64,000 bases of DNA, taken from NCBI RefSeq assembly GCF_011694815.1, contig NZ_CP050177.1, positions 4,255,001 through 4,319,000 of the forward strand, read 5' to 3'. Of this stretch, positions 1-10,130 are shown piece after piece. How positions within the stretch are numbered: the first letter of the stretch is position 1; each line of letters starts with the position of its first letter. The translations under genes were made by a program, and so were the position numbers. Source of the stretch: Streptomyces liangshanensis (GTDB taxonomy: Bacteria; Actinomycetota; Actinomycetes; Streptomycetales; Streptomycetaceae). The notes under the pieces were generated by a model. It saw only the letters and a program-made list of their open reading frames with translations, did not search any database and was not told where the DNA came from.

Positions 1-1416
<1,416 letters not shown>

Positions 1417-1497
1417 TCAGTTGCTCGCGTCCACTGTGTTAGTTCTGAAGTAACGAAGAGCCGTGTTGTCATCCAGCTTTTCTGTTGTCTTCATAGT

Positions 1498-1617
1498 GTT
1501 TCGGTGGTCATTGCGCGAGGGAAACGCCCGGTTACATTCCGAACCCGGAAGCTAAGCCTCGTAGCGCCGATGGTACTGCAGGGGGGACCCTGTGGGAGAG
1601 TAGGACGCCGCCGAACA
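1498..1617 (+). rRNA. rrf: 5S ribosomal RNA
   Basis: About 120 bases beginning GTTTCGGTGGTC and ending in the complementary CCGCCGAAC, with the internal CCGAACCCGGAAGCTAAGCC block diagnostic of bacterial 5S rRNA. It is the last gene of the rRNA operon and is followed 14 bases later by a strong hairpin. Ends are good to within a few bases. Confidence 0.95.
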
Positions 1618-1630
1618 ATCTTTGATCGTG

Positions 1631-1664
1631 AGAATGCCCTGTACCTTTTGGTACAGGGCATTCT
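1631..1664. terminator. rRNA operon terminator hairpin
   Basis: A perfect 14-bp inverted repeat (AGAATGCCCTGTAC and its complement) with a six-base CTTTTG loop directly downstream of 5S. It probably ends transcription of the rRNA operon before the acetyltransferase gene that starts at 1692. Confidence 0.85.
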
Positions 1665-1691
1665 TGCGTTCCGGGCCAATATGATCGGTGC

Positions 1692-2252
1692 ATGAACGAC
1701 GTGATACGAGCGGTACGGGCCGACGAATGGGCCGAGGTCAGGGAACTGCGGCTGGTCGCGCTCCAGGATCCTGCGGCGTCGATCGCCTTCCTGGACACGT
1801 ACGAGGAGGCCTCTCAGCGCCCCGACTCCTTCTGGCAGGAGCGCGCGGCGGGAGTGGTCGCGGGGAGCGGGGCCCAGATGTTCGTCGCCGAGGCGCCTGA
1901 CGGATCCTGGTCGGGGAATGTGGCGCTGCTGGTCGAGCCCGCCGGCACGGCCGATTTCCACGGCACCGCCATCGAGCGGGCCCAGGGGCACCTCGTCGGG
2001 GTCTTCGTGCGTCCCGGGCAGCGCGGCGGCGGGCTCATCGACGGGCTGGTCGAAGCGGCGCTCGACTGGGCCTGGGCACTGGAGGAACCGCGGCTGGAAC
2101 GCGTCAGGCTCCATGTCCACGAGAGCAACAGCCGGGCGCGTGCGGTGTACCGGCGGCTGGGCTTCGAACCGACCGGCGTGCTGGTGCCGTTCGCGCCCGA
2201 TCCGTCCGCGAAGGAGCTGGAGATGGCGGTGGGCCGTCCCGCCGCCGGCTGA
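1692..2252 (+). CDS. GNAT family N-acetyltransferase
   Basis: A 186-residue single-domain acetyltransferase. The acetyl-CoA binding motif A is visible around residues 102-123 (VGVFVRPGQRGGGLIDGL), and a motif B-like segment with HESNSRARAVYRRLGF lies near 142-159. These are typical of Gcn5-related enzymes that acetylate small amines or protein N-termini; the substrate cannot be told. ATG start at 1692. It stands alone between the rRNA terminator and the convergent cmd operon, whose last gene ends 17 bases after its stop. Confidence 0.88.
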   Translation: MNDVIRAVRADEWAEVRELRLVALQDPAASIAFLDTYEEASQRPDSFWQERAAGVVAGSGAQMFVAEAPDGSWSGNVALLVEPAGTADFHGTAIERAQGHLVGVFVRPGQRGGGLIDGLVEAALDWAWALEEPRLERVRLHVHESNSRARAVYRRLGFEPTGVLVPFAPDPSAKELEMAVGRPAAG

Positions 2253-2268
2253 CGCCGGCGCCGTACGG

Positions 2269-3873
2269 TCAGGCGGGAAGGTCCTGGTGCGGCCAGCGGT
2301 CCCGCGCCTGTTCCCTGGAGCGCAGGAGCGCGAGCGTCGGCAGGCCCCGGTCCTGGCCCGTGGAGAGCAGCTCGGGCAGCAGTGGCAGGGGCGCGACCGC
2401 CGCCACGTCGTCCAGGACCAGCGACATTGGTGGGTCGAGCCGACCGTCAGATGACCGTGCGGCCATGCGGCGGCCGTGCTCGACCACGTGTGTGGTGAGT
2501 GCGGTGAGCAGAGGCATCGCGCCCGGGCGGGAGCGGGGGTCCTCGATGGGCTCACCCACCACGTAGAGCGTGCCCCCCTCGTCGGCGAAGGAATCCAACG
2601 TGAGGGAATCGGTTCGGTTGGGTGTGCAGGCCTCGCGGATGTGGACCGAGGAGAGGGCCGCGAGCGTACGGGCCGTCAGCTGCTGGGCCATCTCGCGGCG
2701 TTCGGGGTGCGAGGTGAGGGCGGACTCCAGCAGTCCCGCGAGGCCGGAAGCCGCTTTGGGGTGCGTACGGAGGATGCGTACGGCCTCGTGGGCGCCGGTG
2801 CCCTGGGCCCAGCGGTGCACCTGCTTGAACGGCCGGTTGTCCACGGCCGCGGCGTGCAGCCAGCAGCGCAGGAGGGTCTCGGCGGTGTCCGCCATGGCGG
2901 TGTCGAGGAGGGCGCGGGGGCGGACGGGGGCGAGGAGGGCGGCCGCGCGGGCGGTGGCGGTGTCGGCGTTCTCGCAGCCGGCCGCCGGGGACCAGTGGAG
3001 GCGGGCCGGGGTGTCGCAGACGTGGCCGGGGTCGTAGACGAGGACGGGGCCGAGCTTGGCGCGCGCGTCCTTGGTCTCGGCCCAGACGTTGGGGTCGGAG
3101 GTGACCACGAGCGCGGGGCCCTCGGCGTCGAGGACGGCCTGGACGGCGGTGGGGCGGCGGGTGCGGGAGGTGCCGTACACGACCCGCGGTGATGTGCCGG
3201 GCACGGGGACAGGGACGGACAGGGACCCCGGCGCGGGCACCGGTACGGACCCTGAGGTGGGAGCAGGCACCGATTCCGTCGGCGTGAGCGGGCGCGTGTC
3301 CTCGACCGCCTGCGCGGGTGGTTGGGGGTGATGGGCCCCGGCGGGGCCGTACATCGCCGCTACAGGCGCTTCCGCGTTCCTGCCCGGCCCGTACGGCGCC
3401 CCGTTCCCGGGGAGCGGCTGGTGCGGCAGCGGGGGGTGTTCGCGCCCCTGTGCCGCCGCGGTCTGCGCCGCCTCCCGCTCGTACCGCAGCTGTTCGCGGC
3501 GCCGGGACCGTACCGCCCGCCAGCGGGTCACGACGCCCAGCACGAACACCGTCAGGACGGTCAGGACCATCAGCTGGCTGATCAACAGGCCCCAGAACAG
3601 CCCGTATCCGGAGAGCTGGCCCGGCGGGGTGTCGGGCCAGGCCGCCGGCAGGTCGTGCGGCGCGGTCGCCAACTGCCGTAGGGCCAGGGGCGTACGGGCG
3701 AAGGTGACGTGGTCCGGCCAGCCGCCGTGGGCGAACAGCCCGGCGAAGCCGGTCGCCGACCAGGTCAGCAGCGAGAAGCCGAGCAGGAAGGCCAGCAGGC
3801 CCACCAACAGCCCGTCGGGGACGCCTCCTTGGCGGCCGCCCCCCTGCCTGTCCTGGCCCTGGTGGCGCTCCAT
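2269..3873 (-). CDS. cmdA: CmdA-like membrane protein, TraG/TraD-type coupling protein homologue
   Basis: A 534-residue protein with two transmembrane segments near residues 20-45 and 90-115, a proline/glycine-rich linker, and a cytoplasmic domain resembling TraG/VirD4 coupling ATPases of conjugation systems. A Walker B-like stretch (SLVLDDVAAV) lies near the C-terminus, but I see no canonical Walker A loop, so ATP hydrolysis is doubtful. It is the last gene of a six-gene minus-strand operon whose order and types match SCO4126-4131 (cmdABCDEF) of S. coelicolor. As I recall, deletion of that operon perturbs sporulation and chromosome segregation and raises actinorhodin production. Only one base separates it from cmdB. 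The symbol rests on operon position and protein type. Confidence 0.8.
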   Translation of the reverse strand: MERHQGQDRQGGGRQGGVPDGLLVGLLAFLLGFSLLTWSATGFAGLFAHGGWPDHVTFARTPLALRQLATAPHDLPAAWPDTPPGQLSGYGLFWGLLISQLMVLTVLTVFVLGVVTRWRAVRSRRREQLRYEREAAQTAAAQGREHPPLPHQPLPGNGAPYGPGRNAEAPVAAMYGPAGAHHPQPPAQAVEDTRPLTPTESVPAPTSGSVPVPAPGSLSVPVPVPGTSPRVVYGTSRTRRPTAVQAVLDAEGPALVVTSDPNVWAETKDARAKLGPVLVYDPGHVCDTPARLHWSPAAGCENADTATARAAALLAPVRPRALLDTAMADTAETLLRCWLHAAAVDNRPFKQVHRWAQGTGAHEAVRILRTHPKAASGLAGLLESALTSHPERREMAQQLTARTLAALSSVHIREACTPNRTDSLTLDSFADEGGTLYVVGEPIEDPRSRPGAMPLLTALTTHVVEHGRRMAARSSDGRLDPPMSLVLDDVAAVAPLPLLPELLSTGQDRGLPTLALLRSREQARDRWPHQDLPA

Positions 3874-3874
3874 G

Positions 3875-5323
3875 TCACGCCACCGTCGACTCGGAGGACT
3901 CGTTCAACCGCCGTTGCCGCTCCAGGAGTGCCGCGCGCTGTTCCGCCTCCCAGTCCGCGGCCCGTACGTCCTCGGGCAGTCCGGCCGCCTCCAGGGCGTC
4001 GGCGGCGTCCGAGGCCTGGGAGTTCTCCGTCATCGCGCGGTCGGTGAAGACGAGGGGCCGTTCGGCCTCCGTCACCAGGTGCTTGACGACCTGGACGTTG
4101 CCGTTCACGTCCCAGACCGCGATGCCGGGGGTGAGGGTGGGGATGATCTCCACCGCCCACCGCGGCAGTCCGAGGACCCGGCCCGTCGCTCTCGCCTCGT
4201 CGGCCTTCTGTGCGTAGATCGTGCGGGTGGAGGCCATCTTGAGGATGGCGGCCGCCTCGCGGGCCGCCGCGCCGTCCACGACGTCCGAGAGGTGGTGGAC
4301 CACCGCCACGAACGACAGGCCGAGCCGGCGGCCGAACTTCAGGAGGCGCTGGAACAGCTGAGCCACGAAGGGCGAGTTGATGATGTGCCAGGCCTCCTCG
4401 ACCAGGAAGATGCGCTTCCTGCGGTCGGGGCGGATCCAGGTGTGCTCCAGCCAGACGCCGACGATCGCCATCAGGATGGGCATGGCGATCGAGTTGCGGT
4501 CGATGTGCGAGAGGTCGAAGACGATCAGGGGCGCGTCGAGGTCGATGCCGATGGACGTCGGGCCGTCGAACATGCCGCGCAGGTCACCGTCGACCAGCCG
4601 GTCGAGGACCAGGGCGACGTCCAGGCCCCAGGCCCGTACGTCGTCTATGTCGACGTTCATCGCCTCCGCCGACTCCGGTTCGGGGTGGCGCAGCTGCTCG
4701 ACGATGTCCATCAGGACGGGCTGGCGGTCGGTGATCGTCTCGTTGACGTAGGCGTGGGCGACCTTGAGGGCGAAGCCGGAGCGTTCGTCCAGGCCGTGGC
4801 CCATGGCGACTTCGATGATCGTGCGGAGCAGGGCGAGCTGCCCGGTCGTGGTGATGGCCGGGTCGAGCGGGTTGAGGCGGATGCCGTCGTCGAGGGCCGC
4901 CATCGCGTCAAGACGGATGGGGGTTATGCCCAGCTCCTGGGCGATGAGGTTCCATTCGCCGGCGCCGTCCTCGCCCTGGGCGTCGAGGACGACGACCTGG
5001 CGGTCGCGGAAGCGCAGCTGGCGCAGGACGTACGTCTTCTCCAGGGCGGACTTGCCGTTGCCGGACTCGCCGAGGACCAGCCAGTGGGGGGCGGGGAGCT
5101 GTTGCCCGTACAGCTGGAAGGGGTCGTAGATGTAGCCCTTGCCGCTGTAGACCTCGCGGCCGATGATCACGCCGGAGTCGCCGAGGCCGGGGGCGGCGGT
5201 GGGCAGGTAGACGGCCTGGGCCTGGCCCGTCGAGGTGCGGACCGGCAAGCGGGTCGTCTCCACCGCCCCGAAGAGGAAACTGGTGAAGGCTTCCGTGAGG
5301 ATGGACAGCGGATCTCGCACCAC
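3875..5323 (-). CDS. cmdB: CmdB-like ATP/GTP-binding protein, VirB4-type ATPase
   Basis: A 482-residue ATPase with a clear Walker A (GESGNGKS, residues 85-92) and a Walker B (FLVEEAWH) typical of VirB4/TraC motors of type IV secretion. GTG start at 5323. In S. coelicolor CmdB is described as a membrane-associated ATP/GTP-binding protein whose ATPase site is essential for its function. Here it would power a membrane complex made with the other five operon products. It lies between cmdC (70-base gap) and cmdA (1-base gap). There is no relaxase or origin of transfer nearby, which argues for a resident developmental complex and not an active conjugative element. Confidence 0.85.
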   Translation of the reverse strand: MVRDPLSILTEAFTSFLFGAVETTRLPVRTSTGQAQAVYLPTAAPGLGDSGVIIGREVYSGKGYIYDPFQLYGQQLPAPHWLVLGESGNGKSALEKTYVLRQLRFRDRQVVVLDAQGEDGAGEWNLIAQELGITPIRLDAMAALDDGIRLNPLDPAITTTGQLALLRTIIEVAMGHGLDERSGFALKVAHAYVNETITDRQPVLMDIVEQLRHPEPESAEAMNVDIDDVRAWGLDVALVLDRLVDGDLRGMFDGPTSIGIDLDAPLIVFDLSHIDRNSIAMPILMAIVGVWLEHTWIRPDRRKRIFLVEEAWHIINSPFVAQLFQRLLKFGRRLGLSFVAVVHHLSDVVDGAAAREAAAILKMASTRTIYAQKADEARATGRVLGLPRWAVEIIPTLTPGIAVWDVNGNVQVVKHLVTEAERPLVFTDRAMTENSQASDAADALEAAGLPEDVRAADWEAEQRAALLERQRRLNESSESTVA

Positions 5324-5393
5324 AGGCCCCTTTCTGTTCGGCGGCTACGGGCTTACGGGTGGTACGGCGGGAGGGCTTGCGGCCCGGCGCCGG

Positions 5394-6947
5394 TCAGCGG
5401 CGGATGCCGGTCGCGAACGGGAGGGTGTTCACGAAGGCACGGTGGTGCTCGCGGTCGCACCACTCCAGCTTGAGGTACGACTTGCCGGCCGAGGCCCTGA
5501 TGGTCCGCTTGTCCCTGGCCAGGGCCTCGGGCGACCTGGACGACACTGTGATGTACCCGACGAGGTTCACCCCGGCCGCACCGCTGGCGAGATCTTCACC
5601 CCGCTGGTCGAGCCGGCCGTGCGCGGCGATGTCGCGCGGGTCGACGGTGCGGTTCATCTTGGCGGCGCGGCTGGCCTCCGCGTCGTCGTTGGTCTTCTCC
5701 GTCAGCATCCGCTCGATGGCGATCTCGGTCGGTTCGAGGTCCATGGTCACCGAGACGGTGCGGATGACGTCCGGGGTGTGGACGAGGAGCGGGGCGAGGA
5801 AGTTCACGCCGACCGGGGTCATGGGCCATTCCTTCACCCAGGCGGTGGAGTGGCACCAAGGGGCGCGGGTGGAGGACTCGCGGGTCTTGGCCTGGAGGTA
5901 CGTCGGCTCCATCGCGTCGAGCTCGGCCGGCCAGGCGTTGCGCTTGGTCATGGCCTGGATGTGGTCGATGGGGTGGTCGGGGTCGTACATGGAGTGCACG
6001 AGGGAGGCGAGCCGGCCCTGGCCGAGGGGCTGGCGTACCCGGATGTCGGCCTCGGCGAGGCGGGCGCAGATGTCGGTGAGCTCGCGGGCCATGACCACGG
6101 CGAGGCCGGCGTCCTTGTCGAGCTTCCTCGTGCCGGAGGCGTGGCGGGCGGCGCGGGCCATGGCCTGGGCCTCGGCGGCCAGTTCGCGGGTGAAGTGCAT
6201 GCAGGCGACGAGGTAGGCGCGGTGCTGCTCGCTGGAGGTGGAGACCATGGACTGGAGCTGGTCGTACGACTCCTGGAGCCAGCCGGGGGACGCGTGGTCG
6301 CCGCGCTGGGCGACGTCCTTGGCGTGGGCGTCGGGGTCGGCGGGGAGCGTACGGGCGAGCATCTGGATGCGGGTGACGAAGCCGTCGCCGTTGGCGACGT
6401 GCTTGAGGAGGGTGCCGAAGCGGTCGACGAGGGCTTCCTGGTCCTCGCTGTCGCGCAGGCCGACGCCGGGGCCCTCGATCTCGATGGCGGCGGTGACCGT
6501 ACGGCGGTCGGCGTGGAGGAGGACGGCGATCTCGTCGGGGCCGAAGGGGGCGGCGAGCCAGTTGATGCGGCCGATGCCGGGGGGCGGGCCGATCTCGACC
6601 TCGCGGCCGTCGAGGCTCGTACCGGACTCCATGGCGCCCGAGCGGTAGGTGGTGCCGTTGCGCAGGGTGCGTTTGAAGCTGCGGTTGATCTCGAACCACT
6701 TGTAGAACGTACGGTGCTTGTACGGCACGTAGACGGCGGCCAGGGCGATGAGCGGGAAGCCCATGAGCGTCACGATCCGCAGGGACAGGACCGGGACGAG
6801 CAGGCCGCACATCATGCCGAGGAACGCGCCGCCGATGATGAGCGCGATCTCGCCTGTCTCGCGGTTCTTGCCGACGATCGCGTTGGGCCGGGCGCGGCCG
6901 ATGAGATACGTGCGGCGCGGTGCGATCGGGTGGGCCTGGGTCGTCAA
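5394..6947 (-). CDS. cmdC: CmdC-like SCO6880-family membrane protein
   Basis: A 517-residue protein with two adjacent N-terminal membrane segments (about residues 34-75) followed by a large soluble domain. This layout matches the SCO6880-like family found next to VirB4-type ATPases in actinobacterial conjugation-like operons. No catalytic motif is visible. Its start overlaps the cmdD stop by four bases, so the two are translationally coupled. It is likely the structural partner of CmdB at the membrane. The assignment to cmdC is from operon order. Confidence 0.78.
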   Translation of the reverse strand: MTTQAHPIAPRRTYLIGRARPNAIVGKNRETGEIALIIGGAFLGMMCGLLVPVLSLRIVTLMGFPLIALAAVYVPYKHRTFYKWFEINRSFKRTLRNGTTYRSGAMESGTSLDGREVEIGPPPGIGRINWLAAPFGPDEIAVLLHADRRTVTAAIEIEGPGVGLRDSEDQEALVDRFGTLLKHVANGDGFVTRIQMLARTLPADPDAHAKDVAQRGDHASPGWLQESYDQLQSMVSTSSEQHRAYLVACMHFTRELAAEAQAMARAARHASGTRKLDKDAGLAVVMARELTDICARLAEADIRVRQPLGQGRLASLVHSMYDPDHPIDHIQAMTKRNAWPAELDAMEPTYLQAKTRESSTRAPWCHSTAWVKEWPMTPVGVNFLAPLLVHTPDVIRTVSVTMDLEPTEIAIERMLTEKTNDDAEASRAAKMNRTVDPRDIAAHGRLDQRGEDLASGAAGVNLVGYITVSSRSPEALARDKRTIRASAGKSYLKLEWCDREHHRAFVNTLPFATGIRR

Positions 6948-8332
6948 CGCCCTCCCCCTCCAGTGCTGTTGTTACCGGTATTGCGTGAGCTGTGCGGGGT
7001 GCCGGTGGTGGGGCCGCCGGTACGGGGCGGGGGTGCGGCGGAGGGGACATGTCCGCCGCCGCCCCCGCCGCCGCCCCCGCCTCCGCCGCCGCCTCCGGAG
7101 GAGGGGCGGGTGCTGTGCGCGGCGACGCCGCCGGAGATGGAGCTCTGCGACCTGCCGCCGCCTCCGCCCCCTCCTCCGCCGCCTTCTCCGTTGTTGCGGC
7201 TGCTGTGGGTCTTGATGCCCTGGGAGACGAGGGCGGCGGGGGAGCTGATGGCGGCGGCGGCGCGGGAGCCGTCGGTGGCCTGCTTGCGGCTGTCGCGGGA
7301 GGCGGCGATCTCGTCGCCGAAGCCGGGGACGAAGCGGTAGATCATGGCGGACGCGAAGATCGCGAGCAGGATGATCGCCAGGCCGGTGACGACGGCGGAG
7401 AAGGAGTCGGGGCCGCTCTCGGAGGAGAGGGCGCCGGCGAGGCTGAGGACGATCACGATGACGGGTTTGACGAGGATGACGGCGATCATGATGCCGGCCC
7501 AGCGGCGGACGTGGCCCCACATGTTCTTGTCGACGAGTCCGGCGTAGACGATGACGCCGAGGAGGGCGCCGACGTAGAGCAGGACGGCGCGGATGAACAG
7601 CTCCATGAAGAGGACGCCGGCGGCGAGGATCGTCACGAGGGAGACGACGATGAGCATGATGGGGCCGCCGCCGATGTCGGTGCCCTTGGTGAGGGCCTCG
7701 GAGAACGAGCCGAAGAACACGTCGGTCTGCTTGCCGGTGCCGGCGGCGATGACCTCGGTGACGCCGTCGGTCGCGGAGACGACGGTGTAGAGGATCAGGG
7801 GTGTGAAGGCGGAGGCGAGGACGGCGAGCCAGAGGAAGCCGACGGCCTCGGAGATGGCGGTGGTGAAGGGCACGCCCCGGATGGCGCGTTTGGCGACGGC
7901 GAAGAGCCACAGGACGAGCGTGAGGACGCTGGCGGCGGCGAAGACGATGGCGTAGCGGGCGAGGAAGGCCGGGTTGGTGAAGTCGACGTTGGCGGTTTCC
8001 TCGACGGCTTGGGAGAGCTTCTCGACGACCCAGGCGGCGGATTCGGCGCAGCCGTGGGCCAGGGAGGAGAGGGGGTCTAGGGCGTCGGCGGGGTTGTTGG
8101 GCAGTCCTCCGGAACGGGCGGAGTCGCCGGACTCGCAGTAGCTCTTGGACAGGCCCTTGAGCAGACTGCAATCGACCTTGTCGCTGCTCGGGGAGGGCGT
8201 GGGCGTCGGGGTGGGCGCCGCGGTGGCACGCGCGGCGAAGAGGAACAGCGAGGCGGGGACGCCCGCCAGTACGGCGCCGATCCACCGGCCTCGGACGAGG
8301 GGGCGGGAGTGGGGTCGGGAGCTACCTGGCAT
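6944..8332 (-). CDS. cmdD: CmdD-like polytopic membrane protein, TrbL/VirB6-like
   Basis: About 462 residues: an N-terminal hydrophobic signal segment with APTPTPTPSPS after it, several transmembrane helices in the middle, and a soluble tail with long glycine runs. The topology resembles TrbL/VirB6 channel proteins. I chose the ATG at 8332 because GGAGG lies nine bases upstream; a longer frame to 8395 would lie inside cmdE. The start overlaps the cmdE stop. The poly-Gly tail is encoded by GGN repeats likely to vary in length between strains. Confidence 0.78.
   Translation of the reverse strand: MPGSSRPHSRPLVRGRWIGAVLAGVPASLFLFAARATAAPTPTPTPSPSSDKVDCSLLKGLSKSYCESGDSARSGGLPNNPADALDPLSSLAHGCAESAAWVVEKLSQAVEETANVDFTNPAFLARYAIVFAAASVLTLVLWLFAVAKRAIRGVPFTTAISEAVGFLWLAVLASAFTPLILYTVVSATDGVTEVIAAGTGKQTDVFFGSFSEALTKGTDIGGGPIMLIVVSLVTILAAGVLFMELFIRAVLLYVGALLGVIVYAGLVDKNMWGHVRRWAGIMIAVILVKPVIVIVLSLAGALSSESGPDSFSAVVTGLAIILLAIFASAMIYRFVPGFGDEIAASRDSRKQATDGSRAAAAISSPAALVSQGIKTHSSRNNGEGGGGGGGGGGRSQSSISGGVAAHSTRPSSGGGGGGGGGGGGGGGHVPSAAPPPRTGGPTTGTPHSSRNTGNNSTGGGGR
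7047..7184. repeat. GCC/GCG-rich simple repeat inside cmdD
   Basis: Two low-complexity tracts (about 7047-7100 and 7156-7184) of CCG/CCC/CCT triplets on the plus strand encode the poly-glycine runs of CmdD on the minus strand. These are prone to replication slippage and sequencing error, which could create apparent length variation or frameshifts. Confidence 0.6.
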
Positions 8333-9179
8333 ACGTGAAGCCTCCGTACTGCTCGACAGCCTTGCTGATCTCGTCCGCACCGGAGGTCGCGACATCGCCG
8401 GGGACAGGGGCCGGCCCGGTCTTCTGGGTGTCGGTCACGATCTTCCAGTCGTCGCCCTGCCACCGGAGATCGAAGGTTCCGGTCTGCCAGGTCGTCTTGA
8501 CGGGGTCGGTGGAGCCGGGTCCGGCCATTCCGATCAGGCCCGTGTACCAGACGGAGACCCGGGCGGTGTCGCCGCTGATGCTCTCGACCTTCGTACCCAC
8601 GGGGATCGCCCGGGAGACGAAGAGACTGTCGGGAGGGGGGTTCCCCTCGGCGTCGAGGCCGAGCCTCTGCAACTCGGCCGGAGCGTAGGCGGGGTCGAGC
8701 GCGGTCTTGAGCTTGGTCGCCGACGCGGGCACGTAGATGGCGTCCAGGATGGCGTACCGGCTCACGCGGTTGAACATCCCGTCCGAGCCCAGGGCCACCG
8801 CGTAGTTCGTTGCCGCGCTTGCCGCGCCCTGTTCGTCTTTTGCGAAGCCTGACGGGATGGTGCCGTTCTTGCCCGTCACCGGCTTCACGCCCGACGCCGC
8901 CGTCGGGTTTCCCGCGCCGTCGGGGGCGTTCGCGCCGGTGGCCGGGTCGTCGTTGCCGCCGCGGTTCGCGAAGGCGATGGCGGCGAGCAGGAGGACCACG
9001 ACGCCCACCACCATGATGAGGGAGCGGGAACCGCGCGCGGGGCGTCTGCCGCCGCCGTACCCGTCGCCGCCGCGTGCGTCGGGCAGCCGGGTGCGGGTCT
9101 GGCCCGTACCGCCGAAGCCGTCGTCGTTACGGGCGGGACGCGCGGGGTCGCCGTAACCGTGCTCGTCACCGAAGCTCAT
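8322..9179 (-). CDS. cmdE: CmdE-like single-pass membrane protein
   Basis: A 285-residue protein with a glycine/arginine-rich cytoplasmic N-terminus, one transmembrane helix near residues 53-72 (SLIMVVGVVVLLLAAIAFA) and an extracytoplasmic domain of about 200 residues. The layout fits the VirB8/TcpC-like assembly factors found in Gram-positive conjugation systems, although I cannot confirm the fold. ATG start at 9179. Its 3' end overlaps the start of cmdD, so expression is coupled to the operon. Confidence 0.75.
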   Translation of the reverse strand: MSFGDEHGYGDPARPARNDDGFGGTGQTRTRLPDARGGDGYGGGRRPARGSRSLIMVVGVVVLLLAAIAFANRGGNDDPATGANAPDGAGNPTAASGVKPVTGKNGTIPSGFAKDEQGAASAATNYAVALGSDGMFNRVSRYAILDAIYVPASATKLKTALDPAYAPAELQRLGLDAEGNPPPDSLFVSRAIPVGTKVESISGDTARVSVWYTGLIGMAGPGSTDPVKTTWQTGTFDLRWQGDDWKIVTDTQKTGPAPVPGDVATSGADEISKAVEQYGGFTYAR

Positions 9180-9471
9180 GCCGCGAAAGCCCCCTCAGCC
9201 GTGCGCGGGTCCGCGTGGTCCGCGTAGTACGACGGTAGCCGTGCTGGTTCCCGCGCGGGCGCGGTGTGGTGACTCGACATCAGGGAGACGCAACCTCAGC
9301 CGGTGGGTGCGACGGACGGGTGGTGTTGAGGGCGTACCGGGCGCGCGCCCGGGTACGGACCGGGAGGGAAGGGCGGGAACAGGTCCGTCGGAACGGCCGA
9401 ACGGGTGGGACCGAGCGCGCTCGGCCGTCCGGGTCGGCCGGCGGGAGCGCCGGCCGGGACAACGGCCGGGA

Positions 9472-9780
9472 TCAGACGGCCATCCCGTACACGATCGTGA
9501 AGAGCGTGCCCAGCGACCCGATGATGAAGACGCCGGTCAACCCCGCGACGATCAGGCCCTTGCCCTGTTCCGCGCTGAACGTGTCCCTGAGCGCCGTCGC
9601 CCCGATGCGCTGCTTGGCCGCGCCCCAGATCGCGATGCCGAGACAGAGCAGGATGGCCACCGCCATCACGACCTCGATCATCACCCGGGCCTCGTTCCCG
9701 AGTGTCCCGAAGGGTCCCCAGTCGGGGGCGATACCACCGATGATGGTGGTGATGTCGCCCTTTTCAGCCGCCAGGTACAT
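9472..9780 (-). CDS. cmdF: CmdF-like small membrane protein, pilin/TrbC-like
   Basis: About 102 residues with two strongly hydrophobic helices (roughly residues 35-57 and 73-98) and little else, as in VirB2/TrbC-type subunits or short membrane scaffolds. The ATG at 9780 gives a compact protein starting MYLAAEKGD; an in-frame upstream extension to 9906 is possible but lacks family character. It is the first gene of the cmd operon. The 292-base gap between it and cmdE contains no recognisable gene and may hold a second promoter or processing site. Confidence 0.72.
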   Translation of the reverse strand: MYLAAEKGDITTIIGGIAPDWGPFGTLGNEARVMIEVVMAVAILLCLGIAIWGAAKQRIGATALRDTFSAEQGKGLIVAGLTGVFIIGSLGTLFTIVYGMAV

Positions 9781-10130
9781 GTAAGTCACCGCCCCTGTTG
9801 GGTTGTTCGGCGCCCGGGCCCCATGGCACGGGTCACGCTCTATCTTCGCTGATGGAACCGCCCTCGTATGCCGGTTGGCGGCTCTCTTTACCCGATGCCC
9901 GCACATATGACCGGTCCGGGTCGCCTGACCTGGACCGGACCGGTTGTGCGCGTATGCATTTGGTTACTCTGTGTATCACGGGGCGTGACTCCGGGCAATG
10001 ACTGTCGTTGGTACACCTTTGCGGGACGCGGGGCCGTGAAAGGCCTGTGCGGGAGCTGTGGGGAGATGCGGGGAGCTGAGGCGGGCTCAGGGCTGTTGCG
10101 CGGGCACCCGGTTGGACTAGGAAGACCTGT
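9781..10130. other. intergenic region between divergent cmd operon and methyltransferase
   Basis: About 350 bases between two divergent genes, with no convincing gene. It must hold the cmd operon promoter on the minus strand and the promoter of the methyltransferase gene on the plus strand. I see no clear operator or hairpin. Short frames here are shadows. Confidence 0.5.

Noticed and set aside
7047..7184. Repetitive GC-rich tract as a possible repeat array or CRISPR
   Set aside because: It is a simple triplet repeat coding for glycine runs inside cmdD, with no spacer structure.
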